NCBI RefSeq assembly: GCF_032921865.1
Contig: NZ_CP136684.1
Span: 1,656,501 to 1,720,500, forward strand
Reading direction: 5' to 3'
Origin: Thalassospira lucentensis
GTDB lineage: Bacteria > Pseudomonadota > Alphaproteobacteria > Rhodospirillales > Thalassospiraceae
DNA: 64,000 bases
Below the pieces are notes generated by a model. The model had not been told where the DNA came from. It saw only the letters and a program-made list of their open reading frames with translations, and made no database searches. Of the stretch, positions 44,949 to 54,025 are shown in pieces; the stretch's first letter is position 1, and each line of letters opens with the position of its first letter. The position numbers and the translations under genes were made by a program.

Positions 44949-46676
44949 TCATACAACGCGTTCCGGCAGTTCCGGCATATTTTCCAGCGCATAATAGGCC
45001 ACGGTCTGATCCTTTCCACGTAACGCCACTTCATGCATTACTGCGTTTTCAGGGAGCGCAATCGGCCCGTGGTCAAAAATTGCTTTTGATATCACCAGTG
45101 GTACACCATGCTTTTTGGTCTGGCTTTCCAACCTTGCGGCCGTATTGATCGTATCACCGATGGCGCTGATATTTTCGCGGCCCGGAGGCCCCATCTCGCC
45201 GACAATTGCCTCGCCCATATGGATGCCGATACCGATACGTAGTGTATGGGGTAGCTCTGATTTCAGGTGTTCGTTCAGGTTTTCGATCCGGCGCAACATT
45301 CCCGCCGCACCATGAAGGGCGTCCCGGATCATGGTTTCAGTGTCATCTGTATCAAGACCGTAAAGTGCCATCAGTCCATCACCGGTAAACTGGGCATAAA
45401 GCCCGCCACTTTCACGCAGGGCTTCGGTCATTTCGGCGAAAAACTGGTTCAATATGAACAGAACATCGTAGGGCATTTTCTTTTCACCCAGACGTGTCGA
45501 ATCCCGCAGATCAGTAAAAATCGAGACAACTTGGCGTTCGCTACCGGACAGGCCGCCGGGGCGTCTTCCATCCTGTGCCGTGGCGTTGGCCGGCAAAAGT
45601 GGGGCAACGGCGAGATCGTTTAACGGACGGATTTGACATGCCAGTCGCATGCCACGCGGGGCGTGGATACTCGCGAGTGCCGCAGCTTCGATCTTGCCGG
45701 GTGCGGCGAGTTGATCAATGCCCGATCCGCAATGAATGCGGCAGGTTGTGCAGCGCCCATGCCCGCCGCAAACAGATGCCATCTGCACACCTGCATCGCG
45801 AAGGGCTTCAAGTGCTGTCGCTCCGGGGGCCACGCGGATCATTTTACCATTGGGCATCGATAACATTGGCCCGCGTTTGATCCGATCAATGGTCTGGCGA
45901 ATTTGCCGCACAACAAATGGCGCAAAGGCCAGTGCGATGGCGATTATAGTGCCCGGGAGAACCGCATTTTCATAGAATTTGATAGCCGCATCATTGACGT
46001 TGGCAGCATCAAGAACCCCAAAAACATATTTGCGGCCGCCTTCTTCGCTGCGGCGAATGATTTCAGCTGATGCCGCACCAAAACCGGCAAGCGCCAGTGT
46101 GGGGACAAGAACAGCGGTTGCACCCAGCGCACCGCGCCATCTCGGATAGAACGGTTTTAACCGCAGCCAGAAATGGATGCCGATACAGCCGTGTGTCCAG
46201 ACAACAATCACGGCGATGGCATGCAGAATGCCCTGACTGGGAAGGAAAACCGCAAGATCAAGCAGTACTCGTTCAAATGCTGGATCGACATCAAATCCCA
46301 GTTCGATGATACGGGTCGCAATAATATGGCGGAATAACAGGAATGGAATGCAAAGGCCCAAAATCATTTGTGCCCATTCCGATTTGCGCAGGCGTAGGGA
46401 CCGGCGGCTGGTCAGGCGGGCCGTGGCCAGCAGGAAATGGGTAATTGCCGCGGCCAGAAGCAGGATTTCCAACGGGGGAAATTGCCAGATTCCGGTTGTC
46501 AGTAAGTCGGCGGCTTCCATCGCTTCGGGCGATATGATGCCAGCAGCCTGATTGATCAGATGCATGAAGACATACGCAAAAAGCGTCAGGCCGGAATAGA
46601 GCCGCAAATTCTGGATCATGGCGTTCCGTATTATGGGCGGTTGATGCGCGAGAAACTCAGTATCCGACGCAATCAT
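44949..46676 (-). CDS. Class III nucleotide cyclase fused to a 2Fe-2S ferredoxin and a His-containing membrane domain
   Basis: A 575-residue membrane cyclase. Residues 1-265 contain about six hydrophobic helices with histidines at 39, 80, 117, 152, 162 and 168, suggestive of a heme-b-binding cytochrome-like anchor. Residues about 270-355 form a plant-type ferredoxin with Cys303, Cys309, Cys312 and Cys347 (CGGHGRCTTC...C spacing). Residues about 380-575 are a class III cyclase: FTDLRDST (metal Asp389), QFTGDGLMALYG (metal Asp433) and AIGDTINTAARLE (Asn511, Arg515). The usual lysine four residues before Asp433 is Gln429, so nucleotide preference is unclear. It could link electron-transfer state to cAMP or cGMP (inference). 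Confidence 0.88.
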   Translation of the reverse strand: MIASDTEFLAHQPPIIRNAMIQNLRLYSGLTLFAYVFMHLINQAAGIISPEAMEAADLLTTGIWQFPPLEILLLAAAITHFLLATARLTSRRSLRLRKSEWAQMILGLCIPFLLFRHIIATRIIELGFDVDPAFERVLLDLAVFLPSQGILHAIAVIVVWTHGCIGIHFWLRLKPFYPRWRGALGATAVLVPTLALAGFGAASAEIIRRSEEGGRKYVFGVLDAANVNDAAIKFYENAVLPGTIIAIALAFAPFVVRQIRQTIDRIKRGPMLSMPNGKMIRVAPGATALEALRDAGVQMASVCGGHGRCTTCRIHCGSGIDQLAAPGKIEAAALASIHAPRGMRLACQIRPLNDLAVAPLLPANATAQDGRRPGGLSGSERQVVSIFTDLRDSTRLGEKKMPYDVLFILNQFFAEMTEALRESGGLYAQFTGDGLMALYGLDTDDTETMIRDALHGAAGMLRRIENLNEHLKSELPHTLRIGIGIHMGEAIVGEMGPPGRENISAIGDTINTAARLESQTKKHGVPLVISKAIFDHGPIALPENAVMHEVALRGKDQTVAYYALENMPELPERVV

Positions 46677-46748
46677 AAATAAATGGTGTTTTGGAGAAGT
46701 TCAAAGCTTTCAGGTTTGAAAAAATGCTGTGCGATCCGGTGAAATGCA

Positions 46749-46784
46749 AAACGGACCGCCCCTCTCGGTGACGGCCCGTTTAAA
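46749..46784 (-). terminator. Probable terminator of the amidotransferase gene
   Basis: On the minus strand AAACGGgCCG and CGGtCCGTTT pair around a 13-base loop, followed by TTTTGCATTT. It separates the glutamine amidotransferase gene from the cyclase gene downstream of it. Confidence 0.6.
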
Positions 46785-46808
46785 AAAAGATCAAGTCCGA
46801 GCGCTGGT

Positions 46809-47534
46809 TCAGGCGGCCTTTACGGCCCGTTTGCCGCGCAGGAATGTCAGCATCCATTTGGCGAACAGGGCGCTATCCGTGGTTTCGTCAAGCGACGCCG
46901 TTGCGTTTGAATGTACGTCTTCGGGTAGCAATGCATATCGCGCCTTCAGTAGGGCTTCTTCGTAAGGGCGTTGGAATTCGGGGTGCGGCTGAATGGATGC
47001 AGCGGTTTCACCATACTGAAGGGCGGCATAAGGGCAGAATTCAGAACTGGCCCAGACAGTGGCTCCTTCGGGAAGTTCGACAACCTGGTCCTGATGGAAG
47101 GCATTCAGTTTGAATTTTTCCGGTGCATTGCCCAGCCATGCCGGTGCCTGCTTGCCGGTAGTGTATTCATGAACGCCAATGCCCCAGCCATTGTCGGATT
47201 TAACGACCTTGCCGCCAAGAGCCGCCGCCAGAATCTGATGACCAAAACACACGCCGAAAACCGGAACCTGTGCTGTGACAATATCGCGCAGCAAGCCCTG
47301 CAGGCGAATCATCCAGGGTTCGTTTTCATAAACACCGTGCTTTGATCCGGTCACGATCCACGCATCGGCAGCATTCAGATTTTCGGGGAATTCATCCAGA
47401 AGAACAGTCCATGTCTGGAATGTCAGTTCTGGATCAAGCGGGCCGAGCATCGTTTCAAACATGTTCGGATAGCTTTTGAATTCATCGCGAAGTTCTTCCG
47501 GAACAAGACCGGTTTCAAGAATGCCGATTTTCAT
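46809..47534 (-). CDS. Class I glutamine amidotransferase-like protein
   Basis: A 241-residue protein with the type 1 amidotransferase triad: nucleophile in VFGVCFGHQILAAALGGKV, and the histidine/glutamate pair in SIQPHPEFQ. The start MKIGILETGLVPEEL fits stand-alone amidotransferases of the GMP-synthase-like/GATase1 family that may act in polyamine or glutamyl metabolism. Substrate unknown. It is upstream of the cyclase on the same strand, separated by a terminator. Confidence 0.88.
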   Translation of the reverse strand: MKIGILETGLVPEELRDEFKSYPNMFETMLGPLDPELTFQTWTVLLDEFPENLNAADAWIVTGSKHGVYENEPWMIRLQGLLRDIVTAQVPVFGVCFGHQILAAALGGKVVKSDNGWGIGVHEYTTGKQAPAWLGNAPEKFKLNAFHQDQVVELPEGATVWASSEFCPYAALQYGETAASIQPHPEFQRPYEEALLKARYALLPEDVHSNATASLDETTDSALFAKWMLTFLRGKRAVKAA

Positions 47535-47698
47535 GCGGGGCCTTTGAAATCATGGTGTGATGCTGTTTTGCACATATGCCAGTGTTGTTGCAAAGACAAG
47601 CATGTTGCAGCGAGATTTCAGGCTTTCCAAGCTGGTGCGTGCGAAATTTGAATGCTAACAGATTGATTTTTCACAACATGGAAAACTGGACCGTATGG

Positions 47699-47728
47699 CA
47701 GGTCTGCAAAAGGTGCCTGACAGACCTG
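47699..47728. repeat. Inverted repeat after the YeeE/YedE pair
   Basis: CAGGTCTG and CAGACCTG, 8-base perfect arms around a 14-base loop, 14 bases past the stop of the second sulfur-transport gene. Position suggests a weak terminator, though no T run follows. Confidence 0.35.
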
Positions 47729-47741
47729 TCAAAGTTCTTTG

Positions 47742-48191
47742 TTATTTCCGTGTGAATGCGGTTTTGTCCAGTGTGGTCATCATCAGTTTGTGAGCGACCA
47801 TTCCAGTGATCATTGCGATGACAAAAACGATTGTTTCTGTGTGCCCGAATGCAAGCGCGCTAATGGCGGGCCCCGGGCAATAACCGACCATTCCCCATCC
47901 GATGCCGAACAGGAGCCCGCCAATGACAAGGTTGTGATCAATGTTGCGACGTGTCGGAAGCTCTATCTTTCCGCCGCAAACCGCACTTTTACGTGATTGG
48001 GTAAATCGGAAAAAGGGAAACGCAACAACAAGGCCGCCCACCATGACAAAGGCAAGGCTGGGGTCCCAGTGGTCGGTTTGTATTGCAGCAATATCCAGAA
48101 ATCCAAGGACCTTTTGCGGATCCGTCATCCCCGAAATCAGCAAGCCGGCCCCAAATAGCGCGCCACAGAGAACAGAAGCAAGGATACGCAT
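47742..48191 (-). CDS. YeeE/YedE-family (DUF6691-like) membrane protein, second of a pair
   Basis: A 149-residue membrane protein: MRILASVLCGALFGAGLLISGM, FVMVGGLVVAFPFF, and GGLLFGIGWGMVGYCPGPAISAL, in which the GYCPGPA motif carries the conserved cysteine of thiosulfate/sulfur transporters of the YeeE/YedE (PmpB-like) family. ATG at 48191 follows GGGAGC and comes five bases after the stop of its partner, so the pair is a unit. Likely transport of a reduced-sulfur species; substrate is inferred. Confidence 0.85.
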   Translation of the reverse strand: MRILASVLCGALFGAGLLISGMTDPQKVLGFLDIAAIQTDHWDPSLAFVMVGGLVVAFPFFRFTQSRKSAVCGGKIELPTRRNIDHNLVIGGLLFGIGWGMVGYCPGPAISALAFGHTETIVFVIAMITGMVAHKLMMTTLDKTAFTRK

Positions 48192-48195
48192 TGTT

Positions 48196-48627
48196 TTAGC
48201 TCCCGATGACATGGCGAATGATATAGGTGCTGGTAACGCCTGCGCCCATGAAGCATAGCGTCGCAACCATTGATCTTGCGGAAAGGCGCGACAGGCCACA
48301 GATTCCATGCCCGCTGGTGCAACCGCTGCCAAGTCGTGTGCCAAACCCGACAATCAATCCGGCAATAATGATAACGGGCCAGGATGCGGTTACGATGCTT
48401 TGGGCGTTGAGAGATGAAATGGCCAGTATGACAGTTGGCGCAATGATCATGCTGGCAATGAAGGCAAGTTTTTCAATCCGATCAGATGTCGGCGTTTTGC
48501 TTGCAAGCATGCTTCCAAGGATGCCGCTAACGCCTGCAATTCGGCCATTGAGCAAAAAATAAAGGCCCGACGCCAGCCCGATCAGCGCACCACCCAGCAG
48601 CGCAGAATAAGGCGTAAAATTTTCCAT
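48196..48627 (-). CDS. YeeE/YedE-family membrane protein, first of a pair
   Basis: A 143-residue membrane protein with ALLGGALIGLASGLYFLLNGR, GSMLASKT, and GFGTRLGSGCTSGHGICGLSRLS, where GCTSGHGICG carries the paired cysteines of the YeeE/YedE half-unit (PmpA-like). Split half-units that work together are known for this family. ATG at 48627 follows AGGAGAC. A long AT palindrome lies 34-53 bases upstream. Confidence 0.88.
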   Translation of the reverse strand: MENFTPYSALLGGALIGLASGLYFLLNGRIAGVSGILGSMLASKTPTSDRIEKLAFIASMIIAPTVILAISSLNAQSIVTASWPVIIIAGLIVGFGTRLGSGCTSGHGICGLSRLSARSMVATLCFMGAGVTSTYIIRHVIGS

Positions 48628-48660
48628 TTCGTCTCCTAGGATAAGGCGATAACGAAATAA

Positions 48661-48680
48661 CATAATATTAATATATTATG
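48661..48680. promoter_or_regulatory. AT-rich palindromic operator candidate upstream of the YeeE/YedE pair
   Basis: CATAATAT-taat-ATATTATG: 8-base perfect arms with a 4-base centre, just upstream of the sulfur-transport pair. ArsR-family sulfide/persulfide sensors of the BigR/SqrR type bind AT-rich palindromes in front of such genes. The regulator itself is not in the window, so the link is inferred. Confidence 0.5.
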
Positions 48681-48889
48681 TTTAAATCAATTTATTCGGT
48701 GTGTTCGAAGGAAAGCTTGGTGCCATTCAGTTGCAATGCAGTCTGCTGCCGATTCCGAAGGAAGGCACCCTCATAAGATGATTTTGCGCTCCTGAAAGCA
48801 GTGAGACTGGTTAAGTATCTGATTAAAAATGATATTATCCATCTTGCCAAAGTCCCGGATTCAGAAGATACAGCGATGATCTGGTTTTG

Positions 48890-49912
48890 ATGTTTCCGGT
48901 CATCCTGCCCGGGACCTTTTCGGATTTCTTCGCACATATGAGCAAAGATCGTTTGTTGGCCAGTCGGCGGCTTGATGTCGCGCTGGCGCTTGTCGGGCAA
49001 AATGATACCGAGGCTGCAATCGATGTGGCCCGGGCTGCAATTTCGGCTGATCCCGATTGGGAAGAAGCGCATTTTGTGCTGGGCGATATTTTCGAGCGCA
49101 TGGGACAGCATGAAAATGCGATTGAGGCGTTTCGTCAGTGCCTTGCCCTCGATCCGGTTGACCGTATGGGCGCGGAAGTTCGACTGACATTGTTGGGCGC
49201 GGTTGCCATGCGCGATCGTCTGCCACCCGACTATGTAAGGGCGCTGTTTGACGACTACGCGCCGCGTTTTGAAATCTCGCTACGCGACCGATTGGCCTAT
49301 CGTGGTCCGGAACTCCTGTTTGAAGCCATTCGGCCCTATTTGCCGGAATTGCTGCGTCCGCTGCGCGTGCTTGATCTTGGGTGTGGCACCGGTCTGGTTG
49401 CGGATGTATTTGCCGGGCATGTTGATGTGATTGACGGTGTCGATCTGTCACCGCGCATGATCAACCGCGCACGTGCCAAGGGGCTTTATCGTAATTTGAT
49501 TGCTGCGGACATCACGGATTTGCCTGATGGCCTTGATCGCGACTATGGCCTGGTTGTTGCGGCCGATGTTCTGAACTATCTGGGTGATCTTGTCCCGGCA
49601 TTGCGGGCCGCCCATGAGCGGCTTGTACCCGGCGGATTGATGGTCTTCACGCTTGAACATGGCGATACATTCCCGTTCGATCTTGGCCCGGGGCAAAGGT
49701 TCCGCCATCATGAACATGCAATTCATGACTGGTTGAAAGATTGCCTGTTCGAAGTTGTTGCCGATGCCACGGGGATTCTGCGGCAGGAAAAGGGAAACCC
49801 CGTTTCAGGTCGTATCATGGTGGTACGTGCAGGGGATGGAATGTCAAAATTGATTGGCGAGTTGGGTCGTCTTCCTGATCCTGATCGATCAATCGACAGA
49901 ATTGTTCATTGA
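48890..49912 (+). CDS. TPR-methyltransferase fusion protein
   Basis: A 340-residue protein. Residues about 20-90 form TPR-like repeats (ALALVGQNDTEAAIDVARAAI, EEAHFVLGDIFERMGQHENAIEAF), followed by a Rossmann methyltransferase with RVLDLGCGTGLVADVF (motif I), DGVDLSPRMINRAR, and LVPGGLMVFTLEHGD. TPR-MT fusions of this type occur in Alphaproteobacteria; the substrate is not known. The ATG at 48890 has no clear ribosome site and MSKDRL at 48938 is an alternative. It is convergent with nothing nearby. Confidence 0.83.
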   Translation: MFPVILPGTFSDFFAHMSKDRLLASRRLDVALALVGQNDTEAAIDVARAAISADPDWEEAHFVLGDIFERMGQHENAIEAFRQCLALDPVDRMGAEVRLTLLGAVAMRDRLPPDYVRALFDDYAPRFEISLRDRLAYRGPELLFEAIRPYLPELLRPLRVLDLGCGTGLVADVFAGHVDVIDGVDLSPRMINRARAKGLYRNLIAADITDLPDGLDRDYGLVVAADVLNYLGDLVPALRAAHERLVPGGLMVFTLEHGDTFPFDLGPGQRFRHHEHAIHDWLKDCLFEVVADATGILRQEKGNPVSGRIMVVRAGDGMSKLIGELGRLPDPDRSIDRIVH

Positions 49913-50003
49913 GTTTCGTTGATTATTCTCAGGGTTTCAGCTTTTCTGTTGTGTGTGTTGCCGGTCATGCAAATCCGGAGGCGGCTAGGAGTCTTTTAAA
50001 GCG

Positions 50004-50621
50004 ATGTTTGCGAATTGGAGAAACTCACTTCAGGAATTTCTTGATTGGTTCCTTCGTAAGCGTGCGCATATCAGGTTCTTTTTCCCCAAGCTTTTTCTGC
50101 TTTTTGTTCTGATCAATCTGGTGTGCTATTGGTGGGCCCTGCTAACCACATATCCGCAACATCTGGCATCCTGGAAGGGGGACGAATATGTCCTTTTGGG
50201 TTTTCCGGTTGCGGTACTGGGGGCAATATTTGATGCGATGTCATTTTATGTGACTTTGGCAATCGTCCGCCGCGCGTTGGCATCACAAAGCAATGTGCGC
50301 TTTGTCAGCTATCTCAGCGTAGATGTTTTTATTGCTGTTCTCGCTACTTTCTGGGTCCTGTTTGCATTTGTGGCCTCTGGCTGGGTTGTCAGTATTGTGC
50401 TTGATCGTCCGGAAACATTGACGTACCGCACTGAGCTGTACGAAGGACGTTTCTGGAAAGCGGTTCTTAATCCGCTCGCACCGGACAATATTCGCAACAT
50501 TTATTTTGGGATGATGATGGGGGCGTCTGCGCTTTTACCCACTCTTTATCACTTTGGGGTCGCAATTTATTCGATGTTTCGATGGATGGCCGGACACATG
50601 TTGGCGATCAGAGCGCGCTAG
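50004..50621 (+). CDS. Hypothetical integral membrane protein
   Basis: A 205-residue protein with about four hydrophobic helices (FFPKLFLLFVLINLVCYWWALL; VLLGFPVAVLGAIFDAMSFYV; VDVFIAVLATFWVLFAFVASG; IYFGMMMGASALLPTLYHFG). I do not recognise the family. It is followed three bases later by the VanZ-like gene, so the two are probably co-translated. Confidence 0.65.
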   Translation: MFANWRNSLQEFLDWFLRKRAHIRFFFPKLFLLFVLINLVCYWWALLTTYPQHLASWKGDEYVLLGFPVAVLGAIFDAMSFYVTLAIVRRALASQSNVRFVSYLSVDVFIAVLATFWVLFAFVASGWVVSIVLDRPETLTYRTELYEGRFWKAVLNPLAPDNIRNIYFGMMMGASALLPTLYHFGVAIYSMFRWMAGHMLAIRAR

Positions 50622-50624
50622 GGA

Positions 50625-50963
50625 ATGTGGTTTCGATATTTGGCAGCCGCAATTTTCTGGGTATTGGCAGTGTTAATTGGGTTTTTGTCGCTTCAATCGG
50701 CTGACAGTATGCCTGATATACAGGTATGGGACAAAATCCAGCATTTGATTGCCTACTGCATGTTAACTGCTGCCGGATTGATCGCTTATCCTGTTCGTGT
50801 CTGGCGGGTTGTTATTGGCTGTCTGATTTATGGCATTTTCATCGAGATTGCCCAAGGATGGATACCAGGCCGGTTTGCTAGCATTGAGGATGGGCTGGCC
50901 AATTCAATCGGTATTGGGCTGGCTTTTGGAATTTTTTGTCTCCGGTCTGTTCGAGATCGATAA
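50625..50963 (+). CDS. VanZ-like membrane protein
   Basis: A 112-residue membrane protein with the VanZ-like pattern WDKIQHLIAYCMLTAAG, IYGIFIEIAQGWIPGRFASIEDGLAN and SIGIGLAFGIF. VanZ-family members are associated with resistance to glycopeptides or with cell-wall/exopolysaccharide functions, but most are uncharacterised. Start follows the previous stop by three bases. Confidence 0.82.
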   Translation: MWFRYLAAAIFWVLAVLIGFLSLQSADSMPDIQVWDKIQHLIAYCMLTAAGLIAYPVRVWRVVIGCLIYGIFIEIAQGWIPGRFASIEDGLANSIGIGLAFGIFCLRSVRDR

Positions 50964-50981
50964 ATTTCTTTCCGGAAACGA

Positions 50982-51012
50982 CAAAACCCGTCGCTTTAGG
51001 CGACGGGTTTTG
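50982..51012. terminator. Bidirectional Rho-independent terminator
   Basis: CAAAACCCGTCGC-tttag-GCGACGGGTTTTG hairpin between the VanZ-like gene and the 3' end of tRNA-Ala. The TTTT at the foot of each arm serves both strands. Confidence 0.8.
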
Positions 51013-51013
51013 A

Positions 51014-51089
<76 letters not shown>

Positions 51090-51189
51090 ATTTTAGTCCG
51101 CGTCGCAACGAAATCCAGTGTTTCCGTCGCGGCGCGGGGGATATTTAGAAGGTTCGCCAAATCTTGGCAAGACCTATTTTCAAAAAATC

Positions 51190-51495
51190 CTAGCGGTCGT
51201 CTTCGTCGCTTTCGACATGTTCAAGGACTTCGCCAAGATCATCGTCATCTTCACCAAGATCAGACGCATCTTCAAGGATATCGTCATCGATATCGGTGTC
51301 GACATCATCGTCAAGATCGACGTCATCATCCAGGTCTTCGTCTTCTTCCGGCTTCGGCTTTGCAACCGCGGCTTTCTTGATTTTGGTCACCCCGTCGGGG
51401 GTTGCGCATTTGGGGCACACGACCGGCGTACGATTCAAATCATAGTATTTGGTACCGCAGGCTTGGCAGTGACGTTTCTTACCGCGTGCTGACAT
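51190..51495 (-). CDS. TIGR02300 family protein (zinc-ribbon-like, acidic tail)
   Basis: A 101-residue protein: RHCQACGTKYYDLNRTPVVCPKC gives a zinc-ribbon-like CxxC...CxxC with the FYDLN-type motif, followed by a very acidic C-terminal half (repeated DDDVD and DDD runs). This matches the alphaproteobacterial TIGR02300 family of unknown function. It lies downstream of tRNA-Ala on the same strand side and is divergent from aroA. Confidence 0.88.
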   Translation of the reverse strand: MSARGKKRHCQACGTKYYDLNRTPVVCPKCATPDGVTKIKKAAVAKPKPEEDEDLDDDVDLDDDVDTDIDDDILEDASDLGEDDDDLGEVLEHVESDEDDR

Positions 51496-51841
51496 TACGG
51501 CAAACCCTCTTAAATACCGTTATCATCAAAGAATGGGTTGAAGGCCGAATTCACCTTCTTCTAGTTGGCCCAATTGCCATCTTGGGACGGGCTTGTCAAA
51601 AGGAAATTGTCCGATTTTATCACAAGCCTCCAAAAGGCGGGATTCTGCGCCACGCACCGCTATAAACTTCAAGCAAAATTTGGCTTCGATACTGGTGCGT
51701 CAAAAGCGCATATGATACGAGTTTGCCCCCGGTAATCGAACGTACGATTTGCGCCCGGAATTGCGGCAGCATCGAAGTGCGGTTCAATGACCGAAAAACC
51801 GATGATTTGATGGTCACAACAAGAATAGACAGGCAGGCCCG
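51496..51841. other. Intergenic region between TIGR02300 gene and aroA
   Basis: A 346-base gap that must contain the promoters of the minus-strand TIGR02300 gene and the plus-strand aroA operon. Weak promoter-like boxes are present on the plus strand (TTGTCA near 51594, TTTTAT near 51615), none strong enough to assert. No ORF with coding character and no structured RNA was recognised. Confidence 0.4.
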
Positions 51842-53188
51842 ATGAGCTCTTCGCAGACCAAACGTCCGCTTCAATCACTGAAGTCCCGTGCGCTTAACGG
51901 CGATATCCGGGTTCCCGGTGACAAATCAATTTCCCATCGTTCCCTGATGTTTGGCAGCCTTGCCATTGGCGAGACGAAAATTACCGGCCTTCTCGAAGGT
52001 GAAGATGTTCTGGCGACTGCAGAAGCCATGCGCAAACTTGGTGCGACGGTGACCCGTGACGAAGACGGGACCTGGCATGTGACCGGTGTCGGCGTTGGCG
52101 CCTTGCGGGAGCCCGATAGCGTCATTGATATGGGTAATGCCGGAACCGGTATTCGTCTGATGGCCGGTATTGTTGCGACCCATCCGATCACCACCTTCTT
52201 TACCGGCGATGCATCGCTTTGCAAGCGTCCGATGGGCCGGGTTGCCGATCCGCTGGCGGAATTCGGCGCGCAATTCATCACGCGCGAACGCGGTCGTCCG
52301 CCTATGGCCGTCATCGGAACCGATGAGGCAAAACCGGTGACCTATACGCTTCCTATGGCATCCGCACAGGTCAAGTCCGCTGTGTTGCTGGCTGGACTGA
52401 ATACTGCCGGAACGACCACCGTGATCGAGCCGAAACCATCGCGTGATCACACCGAACGCATGTTGCGCCATTTTGGTGTCGATGTTGATGTCAGCATCAA
52501 TGATGACGGTGGGCGCACGGTCAGTCTGACCGGCCCGGTCGAAATGAAAGCAGCCGATATTGTGGTTCCTACAGATCCGAGCTCGGCAGCATTCCCGCTG
52601 GTAGCGGCTTTGATCAATCCGGAATCAAAAGTGACCATTCGCGACGTTTGTCTGAATCCGTTGCGGACCGGCCTGATTACGACCCTTATCGAAATGGGGG
52701 GTGACATTACGATCGCTAACGAACGTGAGGAAGCCGGTGAAACCATCGGTGATCTTGTCGTTAGCGGTAAAAATCGCCTGACCGGTATTGTCGTGCCAGC
52801 GGAACGTGCTCCGTCGATGATTGATGAATATCCGGTGCTGGCCGTTGCTGCCGCTTATGCACAGGGTGAAACCCGGATGTGCGGACTTGAAGAATTGCGG
52901 GTCAAGGAATCGGATCGTCTTGCCGCTGTGGCCGCGGGGCTCGCAGCAAACAAGGTCATTCACCGCATCGAAGGTGACGACCTGATTGTCACGGGTGGCG
53001 AGGTACCCGGAGGTGGTATGGTTGAAACCCATCTTGATCATCGTATCGCCATGTCCTTCCTTGTCCTCGGACTTGGGGCAAATGATCCGGTTGCGGTTGA
53101 TGATGCCAACCCGATTGCGACCAGCTTCCCGAGTTTCGAGGCATTGATGCGCGAATTGGGGGCAAACCTTGCCCCGGCGGGTTCATGA
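51842..53188 (+). CDS. aroA: 3-phosphoshikimate 1-carboxyvinyltransferase (EPSP synthase)
   Basis: Shikimate-pathway step joining shikimate-3-phosphate and PEP. The 448-residue protein has [18 protein letters not shown] near the N-terminus, [29 protein letters not shown] [16 protein letters not shown], and [16 protein letters not shown] and the [13 protein letters not shown] segment, all diagnostic. The GNAGTG motif with alanine at the position that is often glycine in plant-type enzymes is seen in some type II (herbicide-tolerant) EPSP synthases; no tolerance claim is made. First gene of the aroA-cmk-rpsA block. Confidence 0.96.
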   Translation: MSSSQTKRPLQSLKSRALNGDIRVPGDKSISHRSLMFGSLAIGETKITGLLEGEDVLATAEAMRKLGATVTRDEDGTWHVTGVGVGALREPDSVIDMGNAGTGIRLMAGIVATHPITTFFTGDASLCKRPMGRVADPLAEFGAQFITRERGRPPMAVIGTDEAKPVTYTLPMASAQVKSAVLLAGLNTAGTTTVIEPKPSRDHTERMLRHFGVDVDVSINDDGGRTVSLTGPVEMKAADIVVPTDPSSAAFPLVAALINPESKVTIRDVCLNPLRTGLITTLIEMGGDITIANEREEAGETIGDLVVSGKNRLTGIVVPAERAPSMIDEYPVLAVAAAYAQGETRMCGLEELRVKESDRLAAVAAGLAANKVIHRIEGDDLIVTGGEVPGGGMVETHLDHRIAMSFLVLGLGANDPVAVDDANPIATSFPSFEALMRELGANLAPAGS

Positions 53189-53290
53189 TCTGTTTCGTGA
53201 CTGGTTTCCTTTATTCGTATTCCGGGGCTCGTAAAGCCTTTCTTGGCACACAAATATAAGTGACATCAAAACAGATAGGGGCGCCCGCGC

Positions 53291-53935
53291 ATGATCATCG
53301 CGATTGACGGACCGGCAGCATCGGGAAAAGGCACTTTGGCACGTCGAGTCGCCGGGGCAATGGACTATGCCTATCTTGATACAGGGCTTTTGTACCGGGC
53401 GACGGGGGCAAAGGTTTTGGCGCTTGGGCTTGATCCCTCGGACGAGGATGTGGCGGTCGGGGTGGCCGAAAAACTCGGCGCCAACGATCTTGACGGCCAA
53501 GAACTTCGCAGTGAAGAAGTCGGAAATGCAGCATCAAAAGTTGCCGCGATTCCAAGGGTTCGTGCGGTGTTGCTCGATTTTCAGCGCAATCTTGCCAGCT
53601 GCCCGCCCGGTGGTAAACGGGGTGCCGTTCTTGATGGTCGCGACATCGGGACGGTTGTGTGTCCGGATGCTCCGATCAAGTTCTATCTGACGGCCAGTGT
53701 TGAAGAACGTGCAAACCGTCGGTTCAAACAGTTGCAGGAAAAAAATCCCGCTGCTATATACGAGCGCGTTCTCAAAGAGCTTGAAGAACGGGATGCTCGA
53801 GACAGTGCGCGGGATGTTGCGCCGCTCAAGATGGCATCGGACGCAATCCACATTGATACGGATCGTCTGAATGCTGATGCGGTGTTTAATGCAGTCATGG
53901 CGCATATTCGGACCCATATGGGTGAGAATGACTGA
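53291..53935 (+). CDS. cmk: Cytidylate kinase
   Basis: Phosphorylates CMP and dCMP. The 214-residue protein starts MIIAIDGPAASGKGTLARRVA (P-loop), then YLDTGLLYRATGAK, AVLDGRDIGTVVCPDAP and IKFYLTASVEERANRRFKQL, all typical. The usual order aroA-cmk-rpsA is conserved. A terminator hairpin lies about 55 bases past the stop. Confidence 0.96.
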   Translation: MIIAIDGPAASGKGTLARRVAGAMDYAYLDTGLLYRATGAKVLALGLDPSDEDVAVGVAEKLGANDLDGQELRSEEVGNAASKVAAIPRVRAVLLDFQRNLASCPPGGKRGAVLDGRDIGTVVCPDAPIKFYLTASVEERANRRFKQLQEKNPAAIYERVLKELEERDARDSARDVAPLKMASDAIHIDTDRLNADAVFNAVMAHIRTHMGEND

Positions 53936-53989
53936 CACACGGGCGTTTTAACCGTCAAGCGGCAGAACGATCTCAGGGGTAGCTACCCT

Positions 53990-54018
53990 AAGGTGAACGA
54001 CATGTGCGTTCACCTTTT
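53990..54018 (+). terminator. Rho-independent terminator or leader hairpin between cmk and rpsA
   Basis: AAGGTGAACG-acatgtg-CGTTCACCTT, a perfect 10-base stem followed by TT. It ends the cmk transcript or forms part of the rpsA leader, as further hairpins follow before rpsA. Confidence 0.6.
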
Positions 54019-54025
54019 CGTCTAT

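Noticed and set aside
51842..53188. aroA as a glyphosate-tolerant class II enzyme
   Set aside because: The GNAGTG motif has alanine where sensitive enzymes vary, but class cannot be settled from one motif, so no claim is made.
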